A DNA stretch of 64,000 nt from Mesorhizobium sp. LHD-90 (GTDB lineage Bacteria > Pseudomonadota > Alphaproteobacteria > Rhizobiales > Rhizobiaceae), in assembly GCF_030929505.1 (NCBI RefSeq), contig NZ_JAVFVV010000001.1, positions 372,001 through 436,000 on the forward strand, given 5' to 3'. The notes beneath the pieces are model-generated. The model made no database searches. It was not told the DNA's origin and saw only the letters and a program-made list of their open reading frames with translations. A program made the position numbers and the translations under genes. The stretch's first letter is position 1; every line of letters begins with the position of its first letter. Below, one piece after another: positions 7,410 through 16,947 of the stretch.

Positions 7410-8243
7410 ATGACCATGCATGAAGCCATAGCCCGACCGGACGTTTCGCCCGATCTCGCAACGCTGGTCGAGGATGGCATCGTGGGAAGGAAGGGTGCTT
7501 TTTCCCGCGATTTCGCCGAGGCGATGCGAGAGGACATGACGACCGCCTTCTGGAAGGCGATCCAGCGGCCGGGCGGCGCCGTCGGACGAGGCCCACGCCG
7601 CTGGTATGTCGAAATCCATCCGCAGGAGTTTTCCGGTTTCGTCGAACTCACCACGCATCCCTGGGTGGTGGCGATGTGCGAGGCGGCGCTCGGGCCGGAT
7701 TACAGAATCGTCGAGATCGGCTTCGACACGCCGTTCCAGGGCGCCAAGAACCAGCCCTGGCACCGCGATTTCCCCTCGCCGGAGGACACTTTTCGCGATC
7801 GCCGCATCACCTCTCTCGCCTTCAACCTCACCGGTGTCGACGTCACCGAGGACATGGGCCCGTTCGAGGTGGCGCCCGGCACGCAGTATGTCGACGGGCG
7901 CGACTGGAAGCACGAAATGTTCCCGCCGCAGGAGATCTGGGACCGGTTCGCCGCAAAGGGGATGAAGAAATACCCGAAAATGGGGGATATTTCCTGCCGT
8001 TCGGCGCTGACCGTGCATCGCGGCACCGCGCATCCCTCGCCGATCGCCCGGCCGGTGATGGTGCTGGGCGTCGACGCGCCTGGCGCCGGGCATGACAAGC
8101 TGCACGATTTGATGGTGACGCAGGACTATTTCGACGCCCTGCCGCGCCAGGTGCGCGAGCATCTGGTCTGCCGCGTGGTCGACGAACTCGTGCCGGTCAC
8201 CCAGAAGCACGACATCGAGGGGCTGGTGATGGGCGTGGAGTGA
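7410..8243 (+). CDS. Phytanoyl-CoA dioxygenase (PhyH) family protein
   Basis: 277 aa from the ATG at 7410, chosen because GGAGG lies 6 bp upstream; a GTG at 7398 is in frame but sits on that site. It is a non-haem Fe(II)/2-oxoglutarate oxygenase: the HxD pair is His118/Asp120 in PWHRDFP, the distal His is in TVHRGTAHPS (His203 or His208), and a following Arg (ARPVMVLG) could bind 2-oxoglutarate. It probably hydroxylates a small molecule; the substrate cannot be predicted. It is monocistronic and converges on the HlyD gene. Confidence 0.85.
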   Translation: MTMHEAIARPDVSPDLATLVEDGIVGRKGAFSRDFAEAMREDMTTAFWKAIQRPGGAVGRGPRRWYVEIHPQEFSGFVELTTHPWVVAMCEAALGPDYRIVEIGFDTPFQGAKNQPWHRDFPSPEDTFRDRRITSLAFNLTGVDVTEDMGPFEVAPGTQYVDGRDWKHEMFPPQEIWDRFAAKGMKKYPKMGDISCRSALTVHRGTAHPSPIARPVMVLGVDAPGAGHDKLHDLMVTQDYFDALPRQVREHLVCRVVDELVPVTQKHDIEGLVMGVE

Positions 8244-8301
8244 GGGGCAGCAGCCCTGCGTCTCTCAAGCGGGTGCCGGGGCGAGCCTCGGCTTCCCAGA
8301 A

Positions 8302-9237
8302 TCAGAACGGATTGACGTAGTTCAGGATGGCGGTCTGCCGCAGCACGACCTTGCGGATGACGTGGCTGGCCTTGACGCGGTCGGTATAGATCGCGGCGAG
8401 GCCGGTGCTGCCGGCGGGAAGTCTGCCGGCAATGCCGGCGTCGTCCAGCTTGACCCGCACGACGAAAGGCGCCGCGCTGATCGCCTCCGGCGCAATTGCG
8501 AGCCCGCCCGTCTGCGTCTGGCCCGTCGCGATCGCCTGAACCACCGTTTCCACCTGACCCGAATAAACCTGCCCGGGAAACGTCTTGAACGTGATCTCGA
8601 CCGGCTGGCCCGGCGCAATGTAGCGGGCATAGATCTGCGGTATCTCCGCGCCGATGATCGTATCGGCGGTATCGATGAAAGCCATCACCGGCGCCTGGCC
8701 GCTGACGCGCGCACCCTTGCGCAGCGCCAGATTGGTGACGTATCCGTCGGCCGGTGCGACGACCGTCGTCCTGTCCAGGTCCCACTGCGCGGCGGCAAGC
8801 TGCGCGCGCAATTGATCGACTTCGGCCTGCCTCTGCTCAACGTCGAATTCTCGGCCGGTCCCGCTGCTGGCCAGTTTCGTCATCTGCGCCAGCCGCAACT
8901 CGGCAAGCTTCAACTGAGCTGAAACCGCGTCGGCCTGAGCCTGGTACTGCGTCGGATCGATGCGAAACAGGATATCGCCGGCCTTGACCGGCGTGTTGGC
9001 GACGACTGGAACGTCGACCACCTCGCCGGCCACCGAAGGCACGATCTCCACGGAATTGCGGATGACGGCGACCGGCCCGGACGGTGCGCCCCATCCCATC
9101 GGTATGAACAGTCCGACAAGAAGCACGAGCAGCACCAGGACCGGCGACAGCTTCCAGAACAGGTTGAAGGGGATGAACCGCAGCCAGACGAACAAAGCGA
9201 GCAGCGCAATATAGCTGTTGAGCAGGACGACGATCAT
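8302..9237 (-). CDS. yiaV: HlyD-family membrane fusion protein (YiaV-like)
   Basis: 311 aa. Hydrophobic N-terminal segments (residues 1-50) anchor it. A biotinyl-lipoyl-like half motif (VPSVAGEVVDVPV, KAGDILFRIDP) follows, then a coiled-coil hairpin (about 95-160), a second lipoyl half (VVAPADGYVTNLALRKGARV) and a beta-barrel (EITFKTFPGQVYSGQVE). It is the periplasmic adaptor of an efflux or secretion system, but no inner-membrane pump is adjacent. It overlaps the DUF3302 gene by 4 bp, the same pairing as E. coli yiaW-yiaV. Confidence 0.88.
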   Translation of the reverse strand: MIVVLLNSYIALLALFVWLRFIPFNLFWKLSPVLVLLVLLVGLFIPMGWGAPSGPVAVIRNSVEIVPSVAGEVVDVPVVANTPVKAGDILFRIDPTQYQAQADAVSAQLKLAELRLAQMTKLASSGTGREFDVEQRQAEVDQLRAQLAAAQWDLDRTTVVAPADGYVTNLALRKGARVSGQAPVMAFIDTADTIIGAEIPQIYARYIAPGQPVEITFKTFPGQVYSGQVETVVQAIATGQTQTGGLAIAPEAISAAPFVVRVKLDDAGIAGRLPAGSTGLAAIYTDRVKASHVIRKVVLRQTAILNYVNPF

Positions 9238-9473
9238 TGCGGCCGCTCCTTGCGCTCGGGATAGTCCACGTAAGCCCAGATCAGCACCAGGGGCCAGAAG
9301 ACGAAACCGAAGATCAGCGTCGCCCAGCCACCGACCGTGACGGCCTCAGCCCAGGGATGTCCGCGCCTTCGCGCGATGCGCCCGGGCATCATGCCCAGGG
9401 TCACGAAGATCGCAACCAAGGTCGCGATGACGACAAGCAGGACGATCCAGGCGAATATGTCGATGAAGCTCAT
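9234..9473 (-). CDS. yiaW: DUF3302 membrane protein (YiaW-like)
   Basis: 79 aa from the ATG at 9473. Two transmembrane segments (residues 5-27 and 46-68) flank a basic loop MPGRIARRRGHPWAEA, typical of DUF3302. It overlaps yiaV (ATGA at 9237-9234), so the two are translationally coupled. The molecular role is unknown; the constant partnership with a HlyD-type protein suggests a membrane partner. Confidence 0.85.
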   Translation of the reverse strand: MSFIDIFAWIVLLVVIATLVAIFVTLGMMPGRIARRRGHPWAEAVTVGGWATLIFGFVFWPLVLIWAYVDYPERKERPQ

Positions 9474-9926
9474 TGCCGTGCCTCGATGAGTCGGCCGATC
9501 GTACGTCGACGGCCAGATATTTCCTATGCCCTGGAGCGATGGAATCGGGTGATTTCCCGGAGTATCTATCGCTGCGCGGGGGCAAGATGCCACTCTCCGC
9601 CGGCACCGATCAAACGTCCTGGCAGTGCTCGCCCGGCCGCTCGGCCTGCGGCGTACCCGCCGTGGCTGCCAGCCGCTAGATTGCACATTGCGGTGATTTC
9701 TGTATCGTCATCGCGGGTGGGTGGCTGTCCGACGCTTGCAAGGCACGGAGGAGAGGCCATGCCATCATTTGTTTGCAAATTCGCGCGCCACGCAGTTCCC
9801 GGATGCGCCAGGCTCCTGTCCGGGTAGCGCCCTTTCCCAATGTCCTATCGGAATGCGAGCAGGTCTTTTTGGACGGACTTGCACACGGCCTATTTGCAAT
9901 GACCCTTTTCGGATAAGGAGCGGACA
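9474..9926. other. Gene-free spacer with a doubtful micro-ORF
   Basis: 453 bp between the yiaW-like start and the Hint gene. The only candidate is a 22-codon ORF at 9759-9827 (+) with GGAGAGG upstream, too short to support. Presumably it contains the outward promoters for both neighbours; no clear -35/-10 pair stands out. Confidence 0.5.
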
Positions 9927-11191
9927 ATGGCCTTGAGCGCTGGTTCCATCGCCTTCGCCGGCTACAATGCCGACGGCGGCGACGGTTTTGCTTTCGTCGC
10001 GGTCGACGACATCGATCCGGGTGAAGTGATCTTTTTCCGCCAGGATGAATGGAACGGCACGTCGTTCAACGACGCGAACGAGAACATCATCAGTTGGACG
10101 GCCCCGTCGGCGGCGTGCCCGCCGGAACCGTGGTGCAGGTCACGGACGTCGGCGTCGGAGCGGCGCCCGCCGGCACGGCCAATATCGGCACGACCGCCAA
10201 TGTGGACATCGCTCCGACCAGCGGCGGACTTAACGCCGTTTCCGAAACACTCTACGCCTATACCGGATCGCCGGACGCCCCCGACACCTTCCTGGCCGCT
10301 GTGTCCAACGACGGATTCTCGGCCACGTCCGGAGGTCTGACCGGAACCGGCCTCGTGGCCGGCGAGACCGCGGTCGATCTCGGCGCGGTGAACCAGGGGG
10401 CGGATCTCGGCGTCTATGACCCCAGCACCGCCGGCACGAATTTCGCCGACCGCGACACGACGCTCGCCGCCCTCAACAATTCCGGCAATTGGGCGACGCA
10501 GGACGCTACCGGCGACCAGTCGAACGACGGCATCGCGCCGGAAGGCGACTTCCTCAACGATCCGGAATCGCCGCTCAACGGCGTCAGCTTCACCGTCTGC
10601 TATCTGCCCGGCACGATGATCGGCACGCCATCCGGCGAGGCTTCGGTGGAATCGCTCGCCATTGGCGATCTGGTGCGGACCGTCGACGGCCGGTCCGTGC
10701 CGGTGAAGTGGATCGGCCGGCAAACGCTTTCGATGCGGTTCGGGATGCCGGACGGGCGGCGACCCGTCCGCATCGCGGCCGGCGCGCTGGGGGAGGGCCT
10801 GCCGACGCGCGACCTGCGCCTGACCTCGACGCACGCACTGCTGATCGACGGCGTGCTGGTGCATGCCGGCGCGCTGGTGAACGGCATGACGATCCGGCGC
10901 ATTCCCGACGACGAACTCGGCGAGCGTTTCGTCGTCTACCACATCGAAACGGAGAACCACGAGATCGTGCTGGCGCAAGGCACTCCGGCGGAATCGTTCA
11001 TAGACAATGTCTCGCGCCGGTGGTTCGACAATCATGCCGAGTACGAGGCGCTCTACGGCGCCGCTCCGATCGCGATGGAAGAGCTGCGGCAGCCGCGCGC
11101 CATGAGTTCTCGCCAGGTTCCTCCGTCCATCAAGGCGCGGATCGCCGTGGTGGCGGGCAGCTTGCTGCCAGCGCACAAAAGGGGAGCCTAG
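9927..11191 (+). pseudogene. Hint-domain (Hedgehog/intein-type) protein gene with a single-base frameshift
   Basis: The ATG at 9927 (AAGGAG upstream) opens MALSAGSIAFAGYNADGGDG and runs through NENIISWTAP. The homologous-looking continuation (GGVPAGTVVQVTDVG...) is in another frame. Adding one C to the CCCC run at 10102-10105 joins the two into one ~420-aa protein. The N-terminal half looks like an extracellular beta-rich repeat domain. From about 10600 it is a Hint_2 domain: CYLPGTMIGTPSGEASVESL, then IGDLVRTVDG, WIGRQT, LTSTHALLIDG and ENHEIVLAQG. Alphaproteobacterial proteins of this type are usually secreted. A sequencing error in the homopolymer is as likely as a true pseudogene. Confidence 0.8.
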
Positions 11192-11225
11192 CCGCCGGCC
11201 ATGGAAACCATGACACGCCTGAGCG

Positions 11226-12632
11226 TCATTCGACCTTCGTGACGGGCGGCGGCGCCCAGTTGCCTTCGAGGAACTCCTCGCGGGGCGAATAGAGGCGCAT
11301 GAGCAGCGTGAACGGCGCCTTGCCGACCGGCAGCCAGTTGGCCTCCTTGTCCTTGCCCGGCGGCTCTGCCTGGATGTAGACGTCCAGCGAGCCGTCGGCA
11401 TTGGCGGTGAGCTTGTCGCGGTCGCCGATCGCCTGGCGTTTCAGCACGTTCGGGATCATGTAGCCTTCCGCGTCATAGGCGGTCACCGACCAGAAGGCAT
11501 CCACCGGCGGCAGCTTGCCCTTGTCGAAATGCAGGACGTAGCTGTTGTTGCCATCCAGCGGCTGGCCGTCGCCGTCGCTCGACAGCGCGGGATAGACCGC
11601 GTCCTGCGGCAGGTTTTCGCCGACGCAGCATTGCGCGATCGCCGCGCGGTAGAGGTAGTCGACGCCATAGGCGCCGCTGCGGGTGGTGTAGACCCAGCCC
11701 TTTTCGCCGATGCCGCCGGCCTTCCTGCCTTCGGCCAGCACCAGCGCCTTGCCGTCGGCGTAGCCTTTTTCGAAAGCCTGCCGGACGGCTTCCGGCACAG
11801 CCGCGAGGTCAAAGCTCTGGCCGACCTCGAAGCCCACCCGCTCCAGACGGTGGATCATCGGATAGTCGACCTGGTTCGGCGGATTGTCCTTCAACAACTC
11901 GGCGAAGCGGCCGAAATAGGTCGCGGCGTCCATCTTGTCGACGATCTCCGGCGGTGGCGTCTTCATGTCGACCGCCGGATCGACCTGATGCTTCGCCGGC
12001 ACGGTGTCGCTCTTGCCCCAGGCGGAGAGCGGCGTCAGCCTAAAACTGTCCTGCACCTTGTGGACATTCTCATAGTCCGCCGCCCCGTTGGTCTGGGTGC
12101 GGCCGATGATCCACACATAGCGCGTCGGGCTCCTGATCAGTTCCAGCCCGGCCGGGACATCGCCGCTCCACTGCGGTCCGACGACGAGGAAATCCCGCGC
12201 CGTGTTCTTGCCGGTGGTGCGCGTGCCCGGCACGGCGAATACGTCGGTCCACAGGCTGAGCATTGGCAGCATGAAATAGCGATCGGTCGCCGGCACCGTG
12301 AGCACCATCGGCTCTGCCTTCAGGTCGAGCGTGGCGGCCGAATAGAGCGTGTCGACATTCTCGCGGATGACGATCTTGTCGTCGGGATTGGGGAAGGCGC
12401 GGGCGTGATGGAACTGGTTGGGCGGGCCAAAGGCGTCGCCGTCGACCGGCTCGGCGAAGTTCGACAGCTTCCGCAGCGTGGTGTGCGTCAGCATCAGCGG
12501 ATAGGCGTAGACATACGCCTCTTTTGCAATCGCCTGGGCTTCCTGGTCGCTGACCGCTTCGGCGGCGGCCACGATGCCGGTCATTGCGACCAGCAACAGC
12601 GCTGACGCCGAGATGCGCCGCCACGGAATCAT
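11226..12632 (-). CDS. DUF1254/DUF1214 secreted protein
   Basis: 468 aa from the ATG at 12632 (GGAGGAG 7 bp upstream; in-frame ATGs further up precede this site). A Sec signal peptide covers residues 1-24 (hydrophobic core SALLLVAMTGIVAAAEA). The N-terminal domain reads AKEAYVYAYPLMLTH and RENVDTLYSAATLDL (DUF1254); the C-terminal domain reads FWSVTAYDAEGYMIPN and NWLPVGKAPFTLLMRLY (DUF1214). It is exported to the periplasm, function unknown. It is monocistronic and converges on the Hint gene. Confidence 0.9.
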   Translation of the reverse strand: MIPWRRISASALLLVAMTGIVAAAEAVSDQEAQAIAKEAYVYAYPLMLTHTTLRKLSNFAEPVDGDAFGPPNQFHHARAFPNPDDKIVIRENVDTLYSAATLDLKAEPMVLTVPATDRYFMLPMLSLWTDVFAVPGTRTTGKNTARDFLVVGPQWSGDVPAGLELIRSPTRYVWIIGRTQTNGAADYENVHKVQDSFRLTPLSAWGKSDTVPAKHQVDPAVDMKTPPPEIVDKMDAATYFGRFAELLKDNPPNQVDYPMIHRLERVGFEVGQSFDLAAVPEAVRQAFEKGYADGKALVLAEGRKAGGIGEKGWVYTTRSGAYGVDYLYRAAIAQCCVGENLPQDAVYPALSSDGDGQPLDGNNSYVLHFDKGKLPPVDAFWSVTAYDAEGYMIPNVLKRQAIGDRDKLTANADGSLDVYIQAEPPGKDKEANWLPVGKAPFTLLMRLYSPREEFLEGNWAPPPVTKVE

Positions 12633-12801
12633 GATGGTCTCCTCCATTCGCATAGCCCGTCCGTGTGGCGACGGGACACCATGCGAACAATCAAGTCAAG
12701 CGGCGGAGTCCTGGCCGCGCCGGCCGCATCCGTTTCGGGCGTTTCCAGCGAGGGTCCGTCGCAAACAGGGGCGTCCGCTCCGATGCGTCAGGCGAGCATC
12801 C

Positions 12802-13671
12802 TCAGGCATCGTGCTTGCTGGCGCGGCGCTTTCCCAGCAGCAGCTTGCGCTCCAGATGAGCGCGCAGCTCGGTGTAGTAGGCGGTCAGGAACGGTCGCGC
12901 GCGATAACCGCGGTAGGGCATGCCGATCTTGTCGCCGATCGCCCTCGCCACTGTGTCGAGCGCCGCGTCGTTGTCGCCGCGCAGCACCTCCTCCAGCTTG
13001 TGCAATTCGGCGATACCGTAGGCGTCGAGTTGTTCCGGGGTGAAGCGATAGACGTCTGCTTCCCGGTCGACCCGTCGCGCAAGATCCTCGGCCAGCGCGC
13101 GTTTGGGGGCTTCCACCACCCAGGTGCCGGCGAGCAGGTCGCCGATGCGCATGCGGTCGCGGTTGAACAGCGGGAACAGCGCGAAGATCAGCGCCCAGGC
13201 CAGGCCGAACACCGTGGTCAGCGTGTCGGCGACGCCGGTGCCGGCGCGCGCCAGCAGCATGGACAGCGGCAAGAATACCTCGATCTCGCGCATCAGGTTG
13301 CGGGCGATCACCTGGTCGATGGCCAGCCCCGAGCCGTCGCGCGAGGCGACGCGCAGGCCCATGATGCGCTTGCCCGGCGTGCGTGCGCCCCGGCCGGCCT
13401 CGAAGGCGAGGAAATAGGCGTTGCGCAGGAAGAAGACGAACACGATCCAGACGATTGCGATCGGCTCGACGCCGTCGAGGCCGAGGCCGCCCAGGCCGAA
13501 CAAAGCGACGAGGGTGATGAGGATGCCGGCGATGATGATGAAGGTCGCGTCGAGGAAGAACGCGCCGGCGCGGGCGCCGGCATCGGCGAGCGTGACGCCG
13601 AGATCGACGCCCTCCGGCGTGACCAGCGAGCGCCTGCGGGTTCCGGGCTGGCGTTTGCTCGGCCGCGCCAT
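12802..13671 (-). CDS. RDD family membrane protein, last gene of the MoxR operon
   Basis: 289 aa from the ATG at 13671, which shares one base with the SpoIIM stop (TGATG). The long frame running upstream to 14346 is out-of-frame read-through of the SpoIIM gene. RDD-type features: ADAGARAGAFFLDATFI near residue 28 and RTPGKRIMGLRV near 100, with four hydrophobic segments. A charged ~90-residue C-terminal tail contains YRFTPEQLDAYGIAELHKLE. Function unknown; membership of the MoxR/DUF58/SpoIIM operon suggests a role in envelope maintenance or complex assembly. Confidence 0.88.
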   Translation of the reverse strand: MARPSKRQPGTRRRSLVTPEGVDLGVTLADAGARAGAFFLDATFIIIAGILITLVALFGLGGLGLDGVEPIAIVWIVFVFFLRNAYFLAFEAGRGARTPGKRIMGLRVASRDGSGLAIDQVIARNLMREIEVFLPLSMLLARAGTGVADTLTTVFGLAWALIFALFPLFNRDRMRIGDLLAGTWVVEAPKRALAEDLARRVDREADVYRFTPEQLDAYGIAELHKLEEVLRGDNDAALDTVARAIGDKIGMPYRGYRARPFLTAYYTELRAHLERKLLLGKRRASKHDA

Positions 13672-14687
13672 CAGGCTTTTCCATCCGGGTTCTCGGCCCG
13701 GAGCAGGTAGAAATAGGCCAGCCACAGGGCGAGGAAGCCGCCGCCGATCAGATAGCGCAGGCCGTCGCTGGTGATGAGCTGGCGGCCGAACCCTTCGAGC
13801 AGGCCGGCGGCGAGAAGCATGATGGCGACGCCGACCATGGCGCTGGCGGCGACACGGCCGGCCTTGGCGGCGGCCTTCATGCGCGACAAGGAGCCGGGGA
13901 AGGCGATGCGGGTACCGATGCGCATGCCGGCCGCACCCGCTATGCAGATGGCGAAAAGCTCGGTGCTGCCGTGGATGAACAGCCAGCCGCCGAATTCGTA
14001 ACCCAGGCCTTTCGACCAGAACACAAAAAACATCGCGCCGAGGATGCAGCCGTTCATCAATATGAGCAGCACGGTCGGCACCGCCAGCGCGAAGCCGAGC
14101 GCGAAGGCGAGGATCGACACCTCGACGTTGTGGGTGAACAGATAGGCGGCGAAGGTGGAGAGATAGCCGTCGCCGCCATCGTAAAGGCCCGCGCGCAGCC
14201 ATTCGGCGGTGGCGTCGGGGCCGCGTCCGCCGGCGAGGTCGGCGGGGATGATGGCGTCGTACCAGGTCTTGTCGGAGGCGACGAGCCGGAAGCCGGCGAC
14301 GAACCCGACCACCATCAGCGCCACCGCGGCAAGTGTCTCGCGCCACAGGTCGCGGATGGCGCCCGGCCAGTCGTGGACGAAGAAGTCGGCGATGCGCTCG
14401 ATCAGACCGCGCCGCGCGCCGTAGAGATAGAAATAGCCGCGCAGGCAGAGCGATTCCAGATAGGCGATCAGCGCATTGTCGAGCGAGGTGGCGCGCGCCA
14501 CCGAAAGTGCCGAAAGCGTCGAACGATAGAGCACCGGCAGCGAAAGCAGCTCCTCGTCGGTGAGCGCTTTCGGCGAGTGTTTTTCGGCGCGGGTGATCAG
14601 GTCCTCGAACGCCTTCCAGTCGCGCTCGCGCTCCGAGCGGAAGCTGGCGAGCGACTGGCGGACGCCGTCGACGACCGGGGCGCTCAC
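13671..14687 (-). CDS. Stage II sporulation protein M-like (SpoIIM/DUF95) membrane protein
   Basis: 338 aa from a GTG at 14687 overlapping the DUF58 stop (GTGA). An N-terminal ~100-residue soluble helical region (FRSERERDWKAFEDLI) is followed by several transmembrane segments with TFAAYLFTHNVEVSILAFAL and FWSKGLGYEFGGWLFIHGST, characteristic of SpoIIM-like proteins. In a non-sporulating organism it is a paralogue with a probable membrane-remodelling or scaffold role. It is embedded in the coupled MoxR operon. Confidence 0.88.
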   Translation of the reverse strand: MSAPVVDGVRQSLASFRSERERDWKAFEDLITRAEKHSPKALTDEELLSLPVLYRSTLSALSVARATSLDNALIAYLESLCLRGYFYLYGARRGLIERIADFFVHDWPGAIRDLWRETLAAVALMVVGFVAGFRLVASDKTWYDAIIPADLAGGRGPDATAEWLRAGLYDGGDGYLSTFAAYLFTHNVEVSILAFALGFALAVPTVLLILMNGCILGAMFFVFWSKGLGYEFGGWLFIHGSTELFAICIAGAAGMRIGTRIAFPGSLSRMKAAAKAGRVAASAMVGVAIMLLAAGLLEGFGRQLITSDGLRYLIGGGFLALWLAYFYLLRAENPDGKA

Positions 14688-15997
14688 AGCAGGCTCTCCC
14701 GCTTCAGGTCGAGATAGTGCTGCACCAAGTCAGGACCGAGGCGGCGGTGATCGGCTTCGACCACATGGGCGCCGAGCCGCCGCAGTTTTGCGATGACGAC
14801 CTCGCGCTCGCGCAGCAGGCCGCCGGCGATGACCGAGCGCGCCACGTCCTCGCCGGTCGAGGGCTCGGTGTCGGAGAGGGTTTCCAGTTCCTCGTCCTTC
14901 ATCAGCATGAACAGCACCAGATGCCGCTCGGTGAGCCGGCCGACGGTGCGCAGCATAAGCTCGGCGCTGATAGGGTCGACGAAATCGGTGAAGACGACGA
15001 CCAGCGAGCGCCGGTCGAGTTGCGCCGACAGCGTGGTCAAAGCCAGCGTGAAGTTGGTCTCCTCGTTGGAATAGTCGATCTCGGCGGCGCGCTTCTGCAC
15101 GGTCGAGAAGCCGCTGGAGCCGCGCACCGCCTTGCCGATGACGCGCGGGCGGGCGTCGAAGCTGAACAGGCCAACCATGTCGCCGCCCTTCAGCGCGACG
15201 AAGGCGGTGAGCAGCGCGGCGGTGACGGCGCGATCGAGCTTCGCGACGCCGTCGATCGGCTCGCACATCAGCCGGCCGGAATCGATGGCGAGCACGATGT
15301 TGTTGTTCTGCTCGACGCGGAATTCGCGCGCCACCAGCCTGCCGTGACGGGCGCTGCGCTTCCAGTCGATCATGCGCCGGCCCATGCCGGGCTGATAGTC
15401 CTTCAGCGCTTCGAACTCGCGGCCCTGGCCGGAACGGCGCTGCTCCTTGCCCTCGACCAGCGCGTCGCGCTGCAGCAGAGAGATGGCGTCGTCGCGCACG
15501 CCGGCGATGTTGGGCAGCACGGCTATCCTGTTGTCCATCGGCAGCGCGACCTGCTTCCACGTCAGCCCGAACGGCCCCGGCCAGCGCAGCCACAGCCGGT
15601 CGAGGCTGGCCATGCCGCGCCGCACGGCGCGGAAGCGCAGCTCCAGCCCGCCGCCCTCGGGCGTCGCATGGAGCGCGCCGCCGGCATCGCCGATGGGGAC
15701 GATCCGCTCGTCATGGGCAAGACGCGCCTCGATGCGGCTCGGCCACCTGCCGGAAAAATAGGCGCTGACGAAGACCGGGAACTGGCCGCCAATGCCGACC
15801 TGGGGGACGGACCGGATGCCGGCGGTGAGCGAGGCGCGGCCGGGACCGGCGGAGGCGTCGACCGCCAGAAACCCCAGAAGGACGCAGACCCACAACAGGC
15901 CGAGATACCAGACCGACGGCAGCGCCAGCGCCACCAGGAAGGCCGGGACGACGCCGATGACGGCCGCCCAGACGCAACGGCCGGTCGGATAGATCAA
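14684..15997 (-). CDS. DUF58 domain-containing protein
   Basis: 437 aa from a TTG at 15997 overlapping the MoxR stop (TTGA). Two transmembrane segments lie within residues 8-45. The DUF58 core is FEALKDYQPGMGRRMIDWKR, then SARHGRLVAREFRVEQNNNI. A vWA-like MIDAS opening follows (VLAIDSGRLM) and later VVVFTDFVDPISAELMLRTV. DUF58 proteins work with MoxR ATPases, probably as the vWA-type partner whose complex the ATPase remodels. Confidence 0.92.
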   Translation of the reverse strand: MIYPTGRCVWAAVIGVVPAFLVALALPSVWYLGLLWVCVLLGFLAVDASAGPGRASLTAGIRSVPQVGIGGQFPVFVSAYFSGRWPSRIEARLAHDERIVPIGDAGGALHATPEGGGLELRFRAVRRGMASLDRLWLRWPGPFGLTWKQVALPMDNRIAVLPNIAGVRDDAISLLQRDALVEGKEQRRSGQGREFEALKDYQPGMGRRMIDWKRSARHGRLVAREFRVEQNNNIVLAIDSGRLMCEPIDGVAKLDRAVTAALLTAFVALKGGDMVGLFSFDARPRVIGKAVRGSSGFSTVQKRAAEIDYSNEETNFTLALTTLSAQLDRRSLVVVFTDFVDPISAELMLRTVGRLTERHLVLFMLMKDEELETLSDTEPSTGEDVARSVIAGGLLREREVVIAKLRRLGAHVVEADHRRLGPDLVQHYLDLKRESLL

Positions 15998-16947
15998 CGC
16001 GGCGCCTCCGTGCGGTCGACGAGGTCGGCGACGATCTGCTCGATCTCGCGGCCGTCGATCTGCGCGGCGGGCGACAGCACGACGCGATGGCGAAGCGCCG
16101 GCACGGCGAGCGTCTTGACGTCGTCGGGGATAACGTAGCCGCGGCCGTCGAGCGCGGCGCGGGCGCGGGCAGCGCGCGCCAGCATGACGCCGGCGCGCGG
16201 GCTGGCGCCGACTTCCAACTCGGCGCTGTCGCGGGTGGCGCGCACCAGCCGGGCGATGTAGTCGACCACCTCGTCGACCAGCGTGACGGAACTCACCGTC
16301 GCCAGCGCCGCCTGGAGTCCGTCCCCGTCGAGCTGCGGCCCGATGTCGAAATCCTCGATCTTGCGCGCGCCGGCGCCGCCGTGACTGACGATGATGGCGC
16401 GCTCCTCCTCGACGCTCGGATAGGACACCTTGTGCTTGAACAGAAAACGGTCGAGCTGGGCTTCGGGCAGTGGATAGACGCCCTGGTGCTCGATCGGGTT
16501 CTGGGTGGCGACCACCATGAAGTTGCTGCCCAGCGAATGGGTGGCGCCGTCGAAGGTGACGGCGTTCTCCTGCATGGCTTCGAGCAGCGCGGCCTGGGTC
16601 TTTGGCGGCGTGCGGTTGATCTCGTCGGCAAGCAGCAGGTCGCAGAAGATCGGGCCGTGCGTCAGCGTGAACTGGCCAGTCTGGAAGTTGTAGATGTTGG
16701 AGCCGACGATGTCGCCCGGCATCAGATCCGGGGTGAACTGGATCCGGCCATAGGTGACGCCGAGGGCCCGGGCGAAGCAGCGGGCGATCATGGTCTTGGC
16801 CGTGCCCGGCGGGCCTTCCAGCAATATGTGGCCGCCTGCGAACAGCGCCGTCAGCATCAAGTCGACCGTATCGGCCTGCCCGGTGATCGCCTTGCCGACC
16901 TCGGCCCTGATACGGCCGGCGGCGGCCTTCACATCATCGACGTTCAC
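15994..16947 (-). CDS. MoxR family AAA+ ATPase
   Basis: 317 aa from a GTG at 16947 (GGAGG 4 bp upstream). Walker A is GPPGTAKT (45-52), Walker B is LLLADEINR, sensor 1 is VVATQNPIEHQG, and a C-terminal helical lid has SPRAGVMLARAARARA. MoxR ATPases act as chaperones for vWA-containing partners; the partner here is the adjacent DUF58 protein. It overlaps the upstream DUF4350 gene by 14 bp. Confidence 0.95.
   Translation of the reverse strand: MNVDDVKAAAGRIRAEVGKAITGQADTVDLMLTALFAGGHILLEGPPGTAKTMIARCFARALGVTYGRIQFTPDLMPGDIVGSNIYNFQTGQFTLTHGPIFCDLLLADEINRTPPKTQAALLEAMQENAVTFDGATHSLGSNFMVVATQNPIEHQGVYPLPEAQLDRFLFKHKVSYPSVEEERAIIVSHGGAGARKIEDFDIGPQLDGDGLQAALATVSSVTLVDEVVDYIARLVRATRDSAELEVGASPRAGVMLARAARARAALDGRGYVIPDDVKTLAVPALRHRVVLSPAAQIDGREIEQIVADLVDRTEAPR

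Noticed and set aside
9759-9827. 22-codon ORF with a GGAGAGG site
   Set aside because: Too short and without conserved features to claim a gene.
10600-11100. Self-splicing intein
   Set aside because: The Hint fold is present, but it sits at the C-terminus of a host protein without an extein continuation or homing endonuclease; it fits the Hint_2 secreted-protein family.
12802-14346. 514-codon reading of the RDD gene
   Set aside because: The first ~225 residues are Arg-rich out-of-frame SpoIIM sequence; the coupled ATG at 13671 is the real start.
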